Positions 22,153 to 33,484 of a DNA stretch of 64,000 bases are shown in pieces; position 1 is the first letter of the stretch, and each line of letters begins with the position of its first letter. The stretch lies in assembly GCA_965649825.1 (NCBI GenBank), contig OZ287702.1:496001-560000 (forward strand). The letters run 5' to 3'. The notes below the pieces were generated by a model that saw only the letters and a program-made list of their open reading frames with translations, had not been told where the DNA came from and did no database searches. Both the position numbers and the translations under genes were made by a program. The stretch comes from Penicillus capitatus. Lineage: Eukaryota; Chlorophyta.

Positions 22153-23799
22153 ATGACGGGACAGGAGACCGGTCTTCTTACCGAGTCGCTGGAGGCCGAG
22201 ACGTCGTTGAATGAAGATCATCGAGATTGGGCGTCGCTGCCTCTGCCCGTCGTCGACAGTCTCGTTCGAGTCCTCAAGGATGCTCGGAGATGGAGACTGG
22301 AGGGCAGGTCTCTGCGACTGATCAACAGACACTGGTCGGCAGCGGTCACCATGCACGTGGAGGAGATTCGACCCGACACCACGCGAATCATTGTCGACGA
22401 GGACATCGCGTCGCTGTCGAAGTTCAAACGAGTGACGTCTGTAGACATCTCGCCGTTTCTAACTCACCCTCTGAAACATGCAATTCCAAGAAACCGTAAG
22501 CAGAAGAAGCTTTTTCTAAAGAATTGGTATTGTACTAAGCTGGAGAGGGTTGTTGACGTGCTCTGTCAGATGCCGGAGCTGACGCAGATTGAAGTCGGAC
22601 TCAAGGCATCCGTACCCCTCCTCTATCACTGTCCAATCGCAGGAGAACAGTTATCCAGATTAGGGAGGATCACCTCTGCGTACATATATCACACGGACAA
22701 TCTTAGGCTCAACGGCAAACCCCATTTGAACGCGACATCCTTGTTGTACGCTGGTTCTCCGTTTGTGGATTTTACGAAGGGCCTTGCTGAATTCATCAAC
22801 AGTTTGAATGGACTGGATACGCTGGAGACCACGGCAGGTTTGTTAAGTTGCGTTACGCAGTTCGATTTCCTTAAAAAAGTAAATCACGTAACGTTGCAAA
22901 ATATGGACTTCTGTCTATGTACCCCGGAGGCGCTCTCATGGGCGACGATTTCTTCAGCCATACTGCATAGTTCACAAAGTTCTATATTAGACAGCGTTGT
23001 TTTACTCGATCGTGTACAAAGCCTGTCCCTGGAGTCTCCTTCTGTAGACAGTCTGGAACGTATATCTCTCGCTCGTTTCGCGAGACACCTTAAGGCCCTT
23101 CGTTTGGATGTATGGCATCCGGATGTTAGCCTTGATATCCCAGTAGAGACGCTCTCTAGGTTCGAACAATTGGAGTGTTTGGAACTCGAGTCGTATCACT
23201 TCGATGGCGCATCGTTGAAAGAAAACCTCCCGAACCTGAAGGCCTTGAGAGTTCATTATTGCACAGTGAAGGACGGCGATGTGACGTTTGTCACACGATT
23301 CCACAAGCTTGAGCTCCTAAGTTGGAAGAAAGTTTATGACCCGGCGAATCAGTTGCTCCAACTGCCGTTAGATAAGCCAATGCCGCCCAAACTTCGTTCC
23401 TTGAGTCTTATCCCCATTTCAGACGACTCGGAGCTGGTGTCCATTTCCCGGCAGACGAATCTGGAGGTTCTTCTTTTCGGAACTGAGCCCTATGATTTCA
23501 GGGCTGGAAACATCTCGAAGAAAGGGGTAGAAGCGCTAGAGAGGTTGCAGAATCTCCGTATTCTGACGATCGTCTCTTCTGGCGAGAGGAACCGAGAAAC
23601 ACTGTTGCGTTCGCTGCCTGTTAACCTCGTCACGGGGCTCGAACAGTTGTGGTTGGATATGCCCTTAGATTACATCACAGAAGACGAAAGCGACGTGAAA
23701 TCCATAGAAAGAAGATCGCCGAACTTGATCGTGAAATCGCGAAACATGACCTGCTGGTCATCATTCTCAAAAACGCTCGATCACGCTTGGCTCATTTGA
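22153..23799 (+). CDS. F-box-like leucine-rich-repeat protein, copy 2
   Basis: Single-exon frame of 548 aa, paralogous to copy 1. The N-terminus (MTGQETGLLTESLEAE, DWASLPLPVVDSLVRVL, LRLINRHWSAAVTMHVEE) is almost the same, and the C-terminal repeats are clearly diverged (LDTLETTAGLLSC, LKALRLDVWHPD, LECLELESYHF, NLKALRVHYC). It lacks the long 3' flank shared by copies 1 and 3. Function unknown; an SCF adaptor is the family-based guess. Confidence 0.8.
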   Translation: MTGQETGLLTESLEAETSLNEDHRDWASLPLPVVDSLVRVLKDARRWRLEGRSLRLINRHWSAAVTMHVEEIRPDTTRIIVDEDIASLSKFKRVTSVDISPFLTHPLKHAIPRNRKQKKLFLKNWYCTKLERVVDVLCQMPELTQIEVGLKASVPLLYHCPIAGEQLSRLGRITSAYIYHTDNLRLNGKPHLNATSLLYAGSPFVDFTKGLAEFINSLNGLDTLETTAGLLSCVTQFDFLKKVNHVTLQNMDFCLCTPEALSWATISSAILHSSQSSILDSVVLLDRVQSLSLESPSVDSLERISLARFARHLKALRLDVWHPDVSLDIPVETLSRFEQLECLELESYHFDGASLKENLPNLKALRVHYCTVKDGDVTFVTRFHKLELLSWKKVYDPANQLLQLPLDKPMPPKLRSLSLIPISDDSELVSISRQTNLEVLLFGTEPYDFRAGNISKKGVEALERLQNLRILTIVSSGERNRETLLRSLPVNLVTGLEQLWLDMPLDYITEDESDVKSIERRSPNLIVKSRNMTCWSSFSKTLDHAWLI

Positions 23800-25004
23800 C
23801 TTGAACGATGAGATTCTTCAAACGAAGTCTAAGAATGCGTGCGTGGGTCTGAAAATGAAGCATCGATGGATTGTCGAGTCCGGCTCTTTATTTTCTGTCT
23901 TCTATTGTACAAACTCGCAGAAAGGGAAATTACGTGCAACCTGGCCATTCGGCTAAACACTCTTTCTTGCTAAACTGTGAGGTCACTTGCAATCTTCCCT
24001 GCGCGTTCTGTAAATTCTTTTCTACGTGCTCTTAGAGACAGTAACAGAAGCAGCTGGCGGAACGCGGCATTTTTCCAGTCTGTGCAAAGATCCAGGAGGT
24101 AGATGTCGGTGTACTTAAACTGCCCCTGCGAACTTATAACGATGAGGCTGTCATGCGCATCTTACTTCCTGTCCGACTTCCGGTTCCTTCAAAATAAAAG
24201 AGATATCTTTCTATAGGCCTGAAAACTAGATGAGGGTCTTGTTCGTCATCAGATGTGGAGTTTCATGCATCCCGTCGACGGACTTGGATTTGAGATTTTC
24301 ATTCACAAGAGGTTCTTCTACTTATGTCCACGTGGGTCTTTTAGAAGCTGAATGCATACGCATGCGTTGTTTCGACAAGTGCAAGGGAACAAGGGAGGCA
24401 GGCACAGAGGGACATGCGTCAAAAGAGAGATGTCGTGTTTAGTGTATGTGAACATGCGAGGGTGCGGCTTCTGTGGTTTTATGTCCGGCGACGACTCGTC
24501 CTTTTGGCTTTAGAGATTCTACAACAGCGTCTGCATCGTCATCTAGTTCCGTCTTCGGTGATTGTTTTCACTCCTACTTTTCTGGTGGACTGAGAAGCTT
24601 TATGAACTAGTGAGCGCATCTCCTACAACGCCCTATTCTTTATATCATGTTCTTTCAGCGAAAAATCAACGCAAAACGCAGATATACAAACAGTTTGTTG
24701 TGGTCTCCGTTTGCGTTTTCATCTCGACGTCGTGTGGCTTTTTCTTGGTTCAGAATTTAGCAAAACAAATGTGTTTCACGCATTTCTCGTTCCCGACGAG
24801 GCCTTTTCGCATCGTCCGTGCTTGGGTCGCTTCCATGCTCAAAACGCTTGGCAACTTCTGCCGTCACACTTTGCATTATTTTCCTATAGTGGCGCCGACG
24901 GTTTTTTGGGCCAAGCGTCTTTGAATTCTCAAAAACGTTAAAGTGTTAATGTCTGTCGACAGCATGTCGATTAGCTGCCAAGAACGGGTAAGGTTTTGTA
25001 GTTC
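23800..25004. other. Intergenic stretch, no recognised gene
   Basis: A hydrophobic frame on the plus strand at 24562-24924 lacks a convincing start and has no family match, so I regard it as chance. Nothing else is supported. Confidence 0.45.
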
Positions 25005-25551
25005 GTGATCAACGGTGACTTTGTGATAAACGCTTCGGGAAAGCCGTTTCTCATCGTCGATCCGCAAACGGAAGAAGTCATCGCTAATGTCTCCCAGGCA
25101 GTTGTGGAGAATGCCAATCGTGTTGCCCAAGCTGCACACATCGCCTTAAATGAAGGACCCTCTGACCTCGTCTCTCCGGAAGAATCCATCACATCAATCG
25201 CATTCTATCTTACTCGACATCGCTTTCTTTAGGAGCGTGGACATATCATGGACAGATTCACTTATCTTCTTGAACAGCACCAAGAAAACTCCCTCGTCTA
25301 GAAGCAATAGTCGATGACTTGATCCAGTCCACAGACATGATGTGCGTTGAGTGTACGACAGTGGGAAGCCACTGATGGTCCTGCCCTGCAAGGTCGACAT
25401 TCTAACTGCCATCAATCTTATCCGTTGTTATGTTATTGTGCCGTGCAGTTAGGCAGACAAGATCCACAGACAAACGATCCCAGTGGACAACAGTTACTTT
25501 GCCTAGACGTTGCACGAGCCAATGGGCGTCGTCGGAGGGGTAACGATAGAT
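25005..25551 (+). pseudogene. Decayed N-terminal half of an aldehyde dehydrogenase
   Basis: The frame from 25005 reads INGDFVINASGKPF and VDPQTEEVIANVSQ, then AAHIALNEGPSDL, the classic start of the ALDH superfamily. After a stop, further ALDH pieces follow in shifting frames: LLEQHQEN, YDSGKPLM, then ADKIHRQTIPVDNSYFA, a TAG, and TLHEPMGVVGGVTI. At least two in-frame stops and two frameshifts interrupt it. The catalytic Cys/Glu half is absent, since the similarity ends where the duplicated beta-helix block begins. Confidence 0.85.
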
Positions 25552-25859
25552 AGCGCTTCATCTTAGCTGAGAGACCATGAATTCGCCAGAACATTCCATC
25601 AAACTTCCATTGGTGATGGCGGCCCGGAAACGACGTAGACATGTCTCGGCGTCTTGTCGACTTCGGGGCGAAGAATCGTCGTGTATTGACAGGAAGGCAG
25701 TTCAACAGCATCGCGAGGACCGTCATCGATCGGAGGTGTCTGGATGACGGACGTCTCGCAGTCCATGAGCATCATTATCCTTGCATTCGAACATCGGTTG
25801 ACAAACGCTGACTTCGTCCTGTTCGAAGTTCGTTGGTTCACATAAGACTTTTTCGGGTC

Positions 25860-28800
25860 ATGCAACGAATGCCCGTAGAATCGCTGCTCCATCTGGCAGG
25901 AACAGTTCTCTTAATCGCCTGTTCGACAGGAGCACAACAGAGTCCCGCAGGTAGTGATGCGATTCGTTTCGTTGCCGGCTTGGCGGACGATCCTTGCTAT
26001 TTTTGTCACTTCTTGTCCGATGGCTCGACGTTTCGCTGCCCGAATTCAAGAAGCTGCTGTCATCGACTTCGTCACCAGTGCGACCTTCGTAGGTGACGGG
26101 TGCAAACTGCCGAAGAAGATCGTTGACGAGACCCATGACGACGCGACACGGGCATGGCATGTCGACGACGCTTACTTCGAAGACCACGACTTGCAAGACG
26201 TCGTCGACTGCGCCTCCGACGGCGACACCATTCGGCTGAACGTCTCCAGACCTGTCCAGCCGAAAAGACAGATCGAAATTTCAAAGCGTCTGGAAATCCG
26301 AGGACCCCGACGCGACGAGGAGAAGTCCACGCGACAAGCACGCGCGAAACCAACTCTGACGTGTCCTCCTAATGACCCCCTCTTCGTCATCAGGTCGGTG
26401 ACGGAGTGCTTCCATCGATGTCTTTTCAGATCTCTTCTATTCTTAGGGATGTCGACGTCGTCTTGGAAAACGTCTCCGTCCGGGGCTGCGTCTTCACCGA
26501 TCCGTTCTACAACCTCAGTGTCGTCGAGATCAGCTGCGATCGATCACGCGATGGCGATATTGTATTGGAAATGCGCGGCGTCGACTTCAGCCACAACATG
26601 AATCCAGGCGGCATCGCAGGATTCCGTGCCCAAGATCCGTCATGTGTCAAGGTCAAGCTGCGTGACTTTGATTTTCACGGGAACACCTACTTCCTTGGTT
26701 CCATATTCGGCCACAAAAATGATCTTGAAAACATCGTTATCTCAGAGAACACTCAGCGGCGTCAGTCTGTTGTTGGCGACAGAATGTCCTATCACACGTC
26801 GCAGAGAATTTATATCCCTTCGAACGTCGACCTGCCCACATGGTAATGCTTCCTTGCTTTGCAGGCAGACGTGCGATTTGCGTTCGATCGTAGGACGAAA
26901 AGCTTTCCCGGCGGCTACACTGAGATGCACGCTTTGGACAACGCTGCCTTCCGATTCCCTGAAGCATCTACGAGCACTGTGAAAGATCTCGTCTCCGTCG
27001 ACAACGCTGGCTACCCTGTGTCCGTCGACAGAGGGTCCCTGTCGATCAGCGGGAATTCAAAGTTTGCAAACAACACCGGCAATGCTGGCGCCGTCATCGT
27101 TGCCTCCGAGAGCAAAGTCGCCCTGAAAGGCGCTCAGTTTGAGTACAATATCTACTTTAATCCGGGTGGATGCCTGGATCTACGAAACGGATCCAGCGGT
27201 GAAATCAGCTCCACACGCTTCTTCAAGAACGCTGCCAGAGATGGTACCTGCATCCGTGCCACCTCTCCTGCGCATCTGGAGATCAGGGACTCCGTTTTCG
27301 AGGAGAACCACAGTGTTGACAGAGGATGCATTTGGGTCAATGGTTCCAGCGATTCGACCTCTGCCGTCACCCTCTCTAACTGTGTCTTTGCCAACAATAC
27401 AGCGCATGCGGATGCTAGAGCAGGAATCGTCCGTGGTTCCGTAATGTTTGAGCATTTTGACCATGGACATGTTTTGACAGAGTCAACAAGTTTCGAGAGC
27501 CATGAATCCGGGAGCTGTAGTAACAAAGAGGACGATCATGTTGGATTAATCATCATGGCCAACACCCGTAATGTGTCATTCAAAGCCGACAGTTCATCTT
27601 TCGCAAGGGCACCTAGAGTCGGGGGAGCAGGCCCTTTGGGATCTGCGTTTCGCTTTGTGGATACCACCGGGGTGCTGGAAATAGCGCGATCTCGTTTTGA
27701 GAATCTCTTTGGCTGTGGCCATGGCAGCAGCATTTTCTTGAGAAACAGTCCAAGTCACGACGCTCGCACGGTGCTGAACGTGACTGAAAGCAATTTCTCC
27801 TCTATCGTCGCATTCGGAGGCACAGTCTACGCGAAAGGACGGGAGATCGAGGTTGAAGTGAGAGGTAGTCGATTTGAGCGCAATTCCGCCCAAGCAGAGA
27901 ACCCTTATCATAATCTGGCCGGCAATGTTCTGTTCGTAGAAGACATAAAGACACTCAAAATGACAAACTGCACTGCGATGCATAACTTCGTTGACAACCG
28001 AGGAGTCCAACCAGCTTCCGGATCGGTTCACATACAGAGGACAGACAGTGTGATGATAGAAGATAGCGTATTCACCGCAAATTCAGTCGGAATAAGAAGA
28101 GGACAAACTGGGGGCGCCATCTATCTCTCCACCGGAGGGAAGCAAGGAGAACTGGACGTGGTTAATTGTCGCTTTGAAGACAATGTTGCGTCCAGTGGCG
28201 GTGCCATCTATGTTAGAGGCCTCACACGACTTAACGTAAGAGACTGTGTCTTTCGAAACAACATTGCTGCCGAATCTGGAGGAGCCATTCTTGCATCTGA
28301 CTGCATGATGGCAACGTTTACGAAGATCAGCTTTGAAGCAAACGAGGCAAGACTCGGAGGAGCCTTGGCTTTCTGTGGTGATAAGGGTCCGACAGTCGAA
28401 GGAAGCTCTTTTGTGCGGAACAAAGCTCAGAAGGGAGGAGGCATTGCTTACGTGGATAACCATCCACCGACGTCGACAAACTTTGGACCGACATTTCAAC
28501 CGAAGATGTCTTCGAGTAGATTTGTCGAGAACGAAGCGGCAATCGGAGGTCAACTTTTGGTTGTGCTGGGTGTCAATGATGCAGTTTTCTGTTGTCTTGT
28601 TTAGGTGCGATTTTCTTTGATGCCTCGGTCCCTGAAATATCGGTAGAAAAAGATCACAGTAGAGCCAATCCGTTCTCAGAGAGTGCTTCCCGTTTAACGT
28701 TCCGCAGAAATCGAGCTTCTGTCGCTGGAGGTGCAGTTTTTGCACTCAATCCACACCGTGTCGAAGTCCTTGCCCCCAAATGTAGAAGTTTTGTGGAGGA

Positions 28801-31311
28801 TTCACACACTCAAAACTTCACGATCACATCGTTCGCAAAAAGTGCTGTGTGCAGAGCGATGAAGGGAAACACTGTGGGGGAAGGTGGGTATGGACCCGAC
28901 ATTGCTACACCAGCATTCGGTTACTACGTCACACTGTACTACAAGAACGGGACGCGTGTGCCGCTGGAGCAGGGAGACGAATATGGTCTGGGAAGGTGGA
29001 AGAGTGGCGACGATCTCCCAGCCATAGAAGTCTCCATGTACGATCACTACGGACAGGGTCCAGCCAGAAGAGGATCCCGAGACGCAAAGGCCCAGTTTGG
29101 CGATTTGGAGGACGTGCATCTGCCCGACTACTTGTCGTACGCCAGAGCAGTTCTGGTGTCGGACGACGGTCTCCTGCCGAACGACCTGGTCGGCAACCTA
29201 ACATCTGGGAGGGACAACATTACCGTCGGCCCGCCGCTGGTGACGCCCGACGACTACACGGCGGCCTTGATTGTCCCAGATCTGAGCGAAGAACACGTCA
29301 CGCTGTCTGTCAACATCCGTCCCTGTGTGATCAACGAAGTCCCTCGAGATGACAACAGAGGCTGCATCGAATGCAAGCCCGGACGCTACAACTTCGATCC
29401 TGAGACCGGGACATGCACCGTCTGTCCCGACAACGGCGACTGCTCTGGCAAGTACGCGCTGCCAAAGTCTGGACACTGGAATGCGTTCCCCTGCTCGCAC
29501 CACATGCAGAAGTGCGTGTTCGGGGAAGCCTGTCGTGGACTCAATGCGTCGGAACTGAACAGAACGGTCGCGGTCGATGCGGCAGAAGGGTGTGACTTCT
29601 CCGATGAAGAGATCGAGCAGTACCAAGCCGATTTGTGCGAGGACGGGTACGAAGGCCCTCTGTGCGGATCATGCGCAGAGGGTCATGGCAAACTGGGCGC
29701 CTTCCGGTGTCTGGTCTGCGGATCCAATGCCTCGGCGGTTTTTGCTGTTCTGGCTGCTTTCTTCATCTTGACGATGCTCACCTTGCTTCAGATCAGAGGA
29801 AACCTCACTCTTGCCAATCACCCACAGTCTCAACGGAACTCATCTCGTTTTGTCCTAAGCTGGAAGCGCCTTCCCGTCCCCTTAGCTGCATACATTAGCC
29901 GCAGGGCCATGCGTCTTCCCGAACAAGAGAGAGAATCCGAAGAACAAACAGAAGCACGACAGGATCGAAACGAGAACTACGAAAACAAGGCCAAGGAAGA
30001 GAGCACGAAGTTTGTGCAAGTTCTGAAGGTAACGTCCCTTTTACAGCAGCTCCCTTCCTTTTCATGATCGCAGATCACCATCAACTTCGTCCAAGTGGTG
30101 GCCACTGGAATCGCACTCGACATGGCGTGGTCACCTGCCATTCTCCGACTCTTCGAATCATGGGGTAACCAACAACTGTCGCTGCGGTGTAACAGAGATG
30201 TGTGCTCTGTGCAGATTGGATAGGAGGCGCTGTCAGTCAGGCATCTACCTTCTCATTCATGTGCCTGCTGTCGAAGAACGGATCAGCACCGAGATCTGTT
30301 CTTCAGGCAGCTCTCGTCACTGTGATCCCTTTGGCCGTCGCTTTTTTTATATGTGCGTTTTGGGTATGCAGCGCAACCAAGAAAGACAGACCGTGGAACT
30401 ATCTGGCAAAGAGATTCGTCCTGACAGTGGTGTCTGTGCTTTACGTTGCCTATCTGCCCCTCTTCCGAACAGCCATCAACGTTTTCTCCTGTGTCGATGT
30501 CTATGACTCCGCTACCCTTCATGGCATTGACACCTCTAACTCGTATTGGGCAGAGGATACCTCTGTCAGATGCTTTGCCGACAGTCATGCCACACTCGTT
30601 TTTGCCATCGCCATACCGCTTATCATTTTCGCCATCCTTTTCCTCGTTTCCTTGGGAATGATCTTGATCATCGCTAGAGAAAGGGGGATTCTTGACTCCC
30701 CGTGGATACAGGAGACCATCGGAATGCAGTTCAAAGGCTTTAAAGAAGCCTATGTTTTCTGGGATTGTATTGTCTTGCTAAGAAAGGCCTTGATCGCTGT
30801 TATTGCCACTTTTTCACACAGCCTGGGGGCCAATTTGCAAGGACATCTGCTCATTGCACTTCTTCTGCTTGTTCTGTTCTTGCACATCATGGTGTCGCCA
30901 TTCAAAGCAGAACTCGAGGCCCTCAATCTTCTGGAATCTGCCTCCCTTTTTGTCAGCCTGTGCACTGTTCTTTGCGGTCTCATTCTGGACGACGAGAAGA
31001 CGTCCGATGACAGTCTGCGGGCCTTCCTGGTCGCAGTCGTTCTTCTGCTGAACATCGGTCTCCTTCTGATCCTTTTCTTTTTCTTGGCGAAGCATAAGAT
31101 TCGCACAATTAGATTCTATTTGCTCTCGGCGGGCAGAGAGTCACACAAAAGTACTTTGATTAGCATGATTACAATCTACTGTATGTTGCGCTTCCGCCAA
31201 TTCGTGGACGCACTTTGGAAGAAAGATCGCAGCACTCAGACCGTCATCCATGTCCAAGTTAGGCAAGAAACGGATCCCGATCAAGTTGAACTAGTCGACC
31301 GCTCGAACTGA
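25860..31311 (+). CDS. Pmp-like beta-helix ectodomain with Cys-rich region and multi-TM C-terminus, copy A
   Basis: Proposed exons: 25860-25950, 26051-26397, 26430-26825, 26865-28569, 28605-30028, 30074-30164 and 30215-31311 (1716 aa). A signal peptide (LLHLAGTVLLIACSTGA) is followed by a right-handed beta-helix with GGA[IL]/FxxN repeats like chlamydial Pmp proteins (SGGAIYV, VFRNN, ESGGAILASD, LGGALAF, GGGIAY). A Cys-rich EGF-like stretch comes next (CIECKPGRYNFD, CEDGYEGPLCGSC). About 8-9 TM helices form the C-terminal third, then a charged cytoplasmic tail. This layout suits a surface receptor or channel-like protein; the function is unknown. Introns of 32-39 nt occur at 26398, 26826 and 28570. 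The intron at 28570 is supported because copy B has a 3-nt shorter version with the same ends. Junctions at 26398 and 26826 are less certain. Confidence 0.82.
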
Positions 31312-31322
31312 AGCGTTCGAGC
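31301..31322 (+). other. Hairpin enclosing the stop codon of copy A
   Basis: GCTCGAAC (31301-31308) and GTTCGAGC (31315-31322) are perfectly complementary. The 6-nt loop contains the TGA stop. The same arrangement is kept at 61936-61957. Confidence 0.7.
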
Positions 31323-33046
31323 TCGGAGTTTTATTTTTGCAGATGAACGGACAACAACACTCTGGTTCCTTTTAGATTCCTAAAAGGGAGTGATCTTACG
31401 TTTCACTCATTTTTCATCCATCGCATTTTTATTTGTGCAACTCAAGGTCATTAGATCTTGATTCGGTCGTTCGTTAAGCATGCATGATGTTCTTTTCTCC
31501 CTTTGCACAGCATTAAATAAATCACGTACGTGTTCAACGTTTGCCGGCACGGATGGAAAACAATTCAAATGATGACTTTTGTTATGAAGTACAAGACTAC
31601 GAGTCATGTGCGGAAAGAACACAGGTGAGAGGACTAAACAGGTCTCTTTGTGAATGTCTGCAGTAATGTCGTTTTGAACAGTAGCAAAGGTTTAATATTG
31701 CGCGCCTTGTATGGAAGATATCTAAGACAACGCGTGTCGTCATTAACGGGTGGATTGCGTCTGTTTATATATCGCTGCAGCTAAGGCTGAGGAAATGCAA
31801 ACAGACGACCAGAATTTGACAGAAGCTGACTTCTTTAAAGATGTGCGCAGAAGTGAAAACATGGCACGTACAGTGCGTTCCAGTTGCTCAGAGACAAGGA
31901 AGATAGATAACAGTTTTGCGCCTTCGTGTTGCCGATTTTCGCTGAACGCTGAGTATATTCAAGATCTGCTCGCTTCTCATCTAGAATCCGAAAACATGAC
32001 GATGCGTGTTGCTCGTCTACTATGGAGACACTTGGGAGTCATGGATCGTTATCGCTTGAAGTCGTAAACATTCGGCCCGCGTGAAGAAACTGTGCATGGT
32101 ACAATGTGCGAAAAAACTCTTCTCAGTCTCTGCCTGGGTTACACCACAATCACTTTTCCTCACATACAATATTGCCAGCAGAGTAAAGAGACCTCGTTCA
32201 CGAGAGTAGACTTCGCTGACACTTCGAGTGAGAGGATTACTAGACGCGAAAGGGTTTTGGTCTCCCTCGGCTTGAAGCGACCGATAATGTTGTTGGTTAA
32301 CTTGGATTGCGAGCCAGAGTTCTTCATGGCTTCAAAGTCCGCCGTCGATGAAAATCCTCCATAGGTCCACAAGGCATGCATGCGTTGACCAATGGCTATA
32401 ATGGAAGGGGTAAAAAAGGCTCTTTTCTCTTCCTGTTAAAGCTGAGGCTCTCGAATCTCGCGTTGAGAGACTTGTTTCTCCTCTCTCCTCGTCATCGTCA
32501 TTTTCACGAAGAGCAACAGACAGTCTGGCTACTAAATTGTCTTTTCGATAAACTAGGCACTCGACTGTCGTCCCCGCCGGCGCTGAATGCCTATCATTCT
32601 GAGCGGTCAAGGCGAACTAGACCAGTCCAGTTTTCAGTTCACAAGAAGTGTTCGCAAAACCAACGGAGACCAGCCAAGGATCGTTGTTGTGTGCAAGCCA
32701 ATCTCACTCGAGGTCAGTCTGCTACTCGAGATACTCTTCTGAATGAAACGCGGCAGTTGTCGAAAGCATTGGGCAAGGCGACACCCAACACAGAGTCAGA
32801 CTCAAGGTAACAAACGACTTGAAAATCTCCGGCACTACGTGTTCCCTCGCTGCATTTTCTGATCGTTGCGACGTTGTTGCTTCACGTTCCTGGAGTACAT
32901 GCAATCTGGAATCTTCTCGAACCGACTGAGTGAGTCTCACCTTCTGACGAATGTGCCATTCACTAAGAACGTGTGGTCTTGCTTGAGCCTTTCTGCTTTT
33001 CATCTGTCTATTATTTCCGACGCAGCGGCGAATGGGAGATTCCGGG
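31323..33046. other. Duplicated 3' flank and intergenic DNA before LRR copy 3
   Basis: Up to about 32330 this corresponds to 61958-62900 downstream of copy B. The remainder has short frames on both strands without family features. No gene is supported. Confidence 0.5.
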
Positions 33047-33177
33047 ACTGTCACGTCAGCATTCCAAACGTCTGCCTTCGACATCATAGGCGCGTTTCGT
33101 CCTCGTCGCGTCTCGCGTGTTTGTTGCAGGTTTCTGCTTTCTGTTCGCTACTCATCGTTGACGATTCGCGGAGCGAG
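33047..33177 (+). promoter_or_regulatory. Conserved 5' flank of LRR copy 3
   Basis: It shares GTCACGTCAGCATTCCAAACG, TTTGTTGCAGGTTT and GGAGCGAGATG with the flanks of copies 1 and 2, with more differences than those show to each other. Confidence 0.55.
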
Positions 33178-33329
33178 ATGAAGAGATACAGGACCGGTCT
33201 CCTTATCAAATCGCCAAAGGCCGGGACGTCGATGGATGAAAGTCAACGAGATTGGGCGTCGCTTCCATTGCCCGTCGTCGACAGTCTCGTTCGCGTTCTC
33301 AAGAACACTCGAAGATGGAGACTGGAGGG
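33178..33329 (+). pseudogene. 5' part of F-box/LRR copy 3, cut by a retrotransposon
   Basis: Codes for MKRYRTGLLIKSPK through the F-box core DWASLPLPVVDSLVRVL to RRWRLEG. There the insertion occurs, and the frame ends at TAG 33346-33348, 17 nt into the 5' LTR. The interrupted reading frame continues exactly at 38148, beyond the duplicated target site. Confidence 0.9.
33325..33329. repeat. Target-site duplication, left copy (GAGGG)
   Basis: GAGGG here and at 38143-38147 flank the element. Uninterrupted paralogues have a single GAGGG at this point (CTGGAGGGCAGGTCT). Confidence 0.95.
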
Positions 33330-33484
33330 TGTGAGGCCATTGATTTAGATAAGGGGAATGATGAAAAGACCGACATGACGTTGAACATTAAAAAACGAAT
33401 CGTTGTATGGGAAAAAACCTTTTTCACCTTTTTCGACCATTCCGTCTTGAACTTTTTCGACGTGCGGAAGATGGTCCTCTCACA
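33330..33484 (+). repeat. 5' LTR (155 bp)
   Basis: TG...CA ended, with 6-bp terminal inverted repeats TGTGAG/CTCACA. It appears identical to the 3' LTR. It contains two ATGs in the Gag frame (33375 and 33471), so Gag translation probably starts inside the LTR. Confidence 0.96.

Larger units (their letters stand above)
25640..32330. repeat. Segmental duplication, copy A (partner 56230-62900)
   Basis: About 6.6 kb containing the beta-helix/TM gene and both flanks recurs at 56230-62900 in the same orientation. Similarity begins near CTCGGCGTCTTGTCGA, ~220 nt before the start codon, and is very high through the gene. It fades in the 3' flank, where GCGTTCGAGCTCGGAG, CATGCATGATGTTC and AGGATT with ACACGCGAAA are still shared. 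Boundaries are approximate. Confidence 0.85.

Noticed and set aside
24562-24924. Hydrophobic 120-residue frame
   Set aside because: No ATG start in a reasonable context, no relatives and no splice partners; probably chance in T-rich DNA.
26154-26372. Arg/Leu-rich overlapping frames on both strands of the beta-helix gene
   Set aside because: Composition is that of a frame-shifted Asp/Val-rich coding sequence; present in both copies because the DNA is duplicated.
33252-33470. Open frame running from LRR copy 3 across the LTR junction into Gag
   Set aside because: The upstream part is in a different frame from the LRR protein and encodes an arbitrary Arg/Ser sequence. Gag more plausibly starts at 33375 or 33471 within the LTR.
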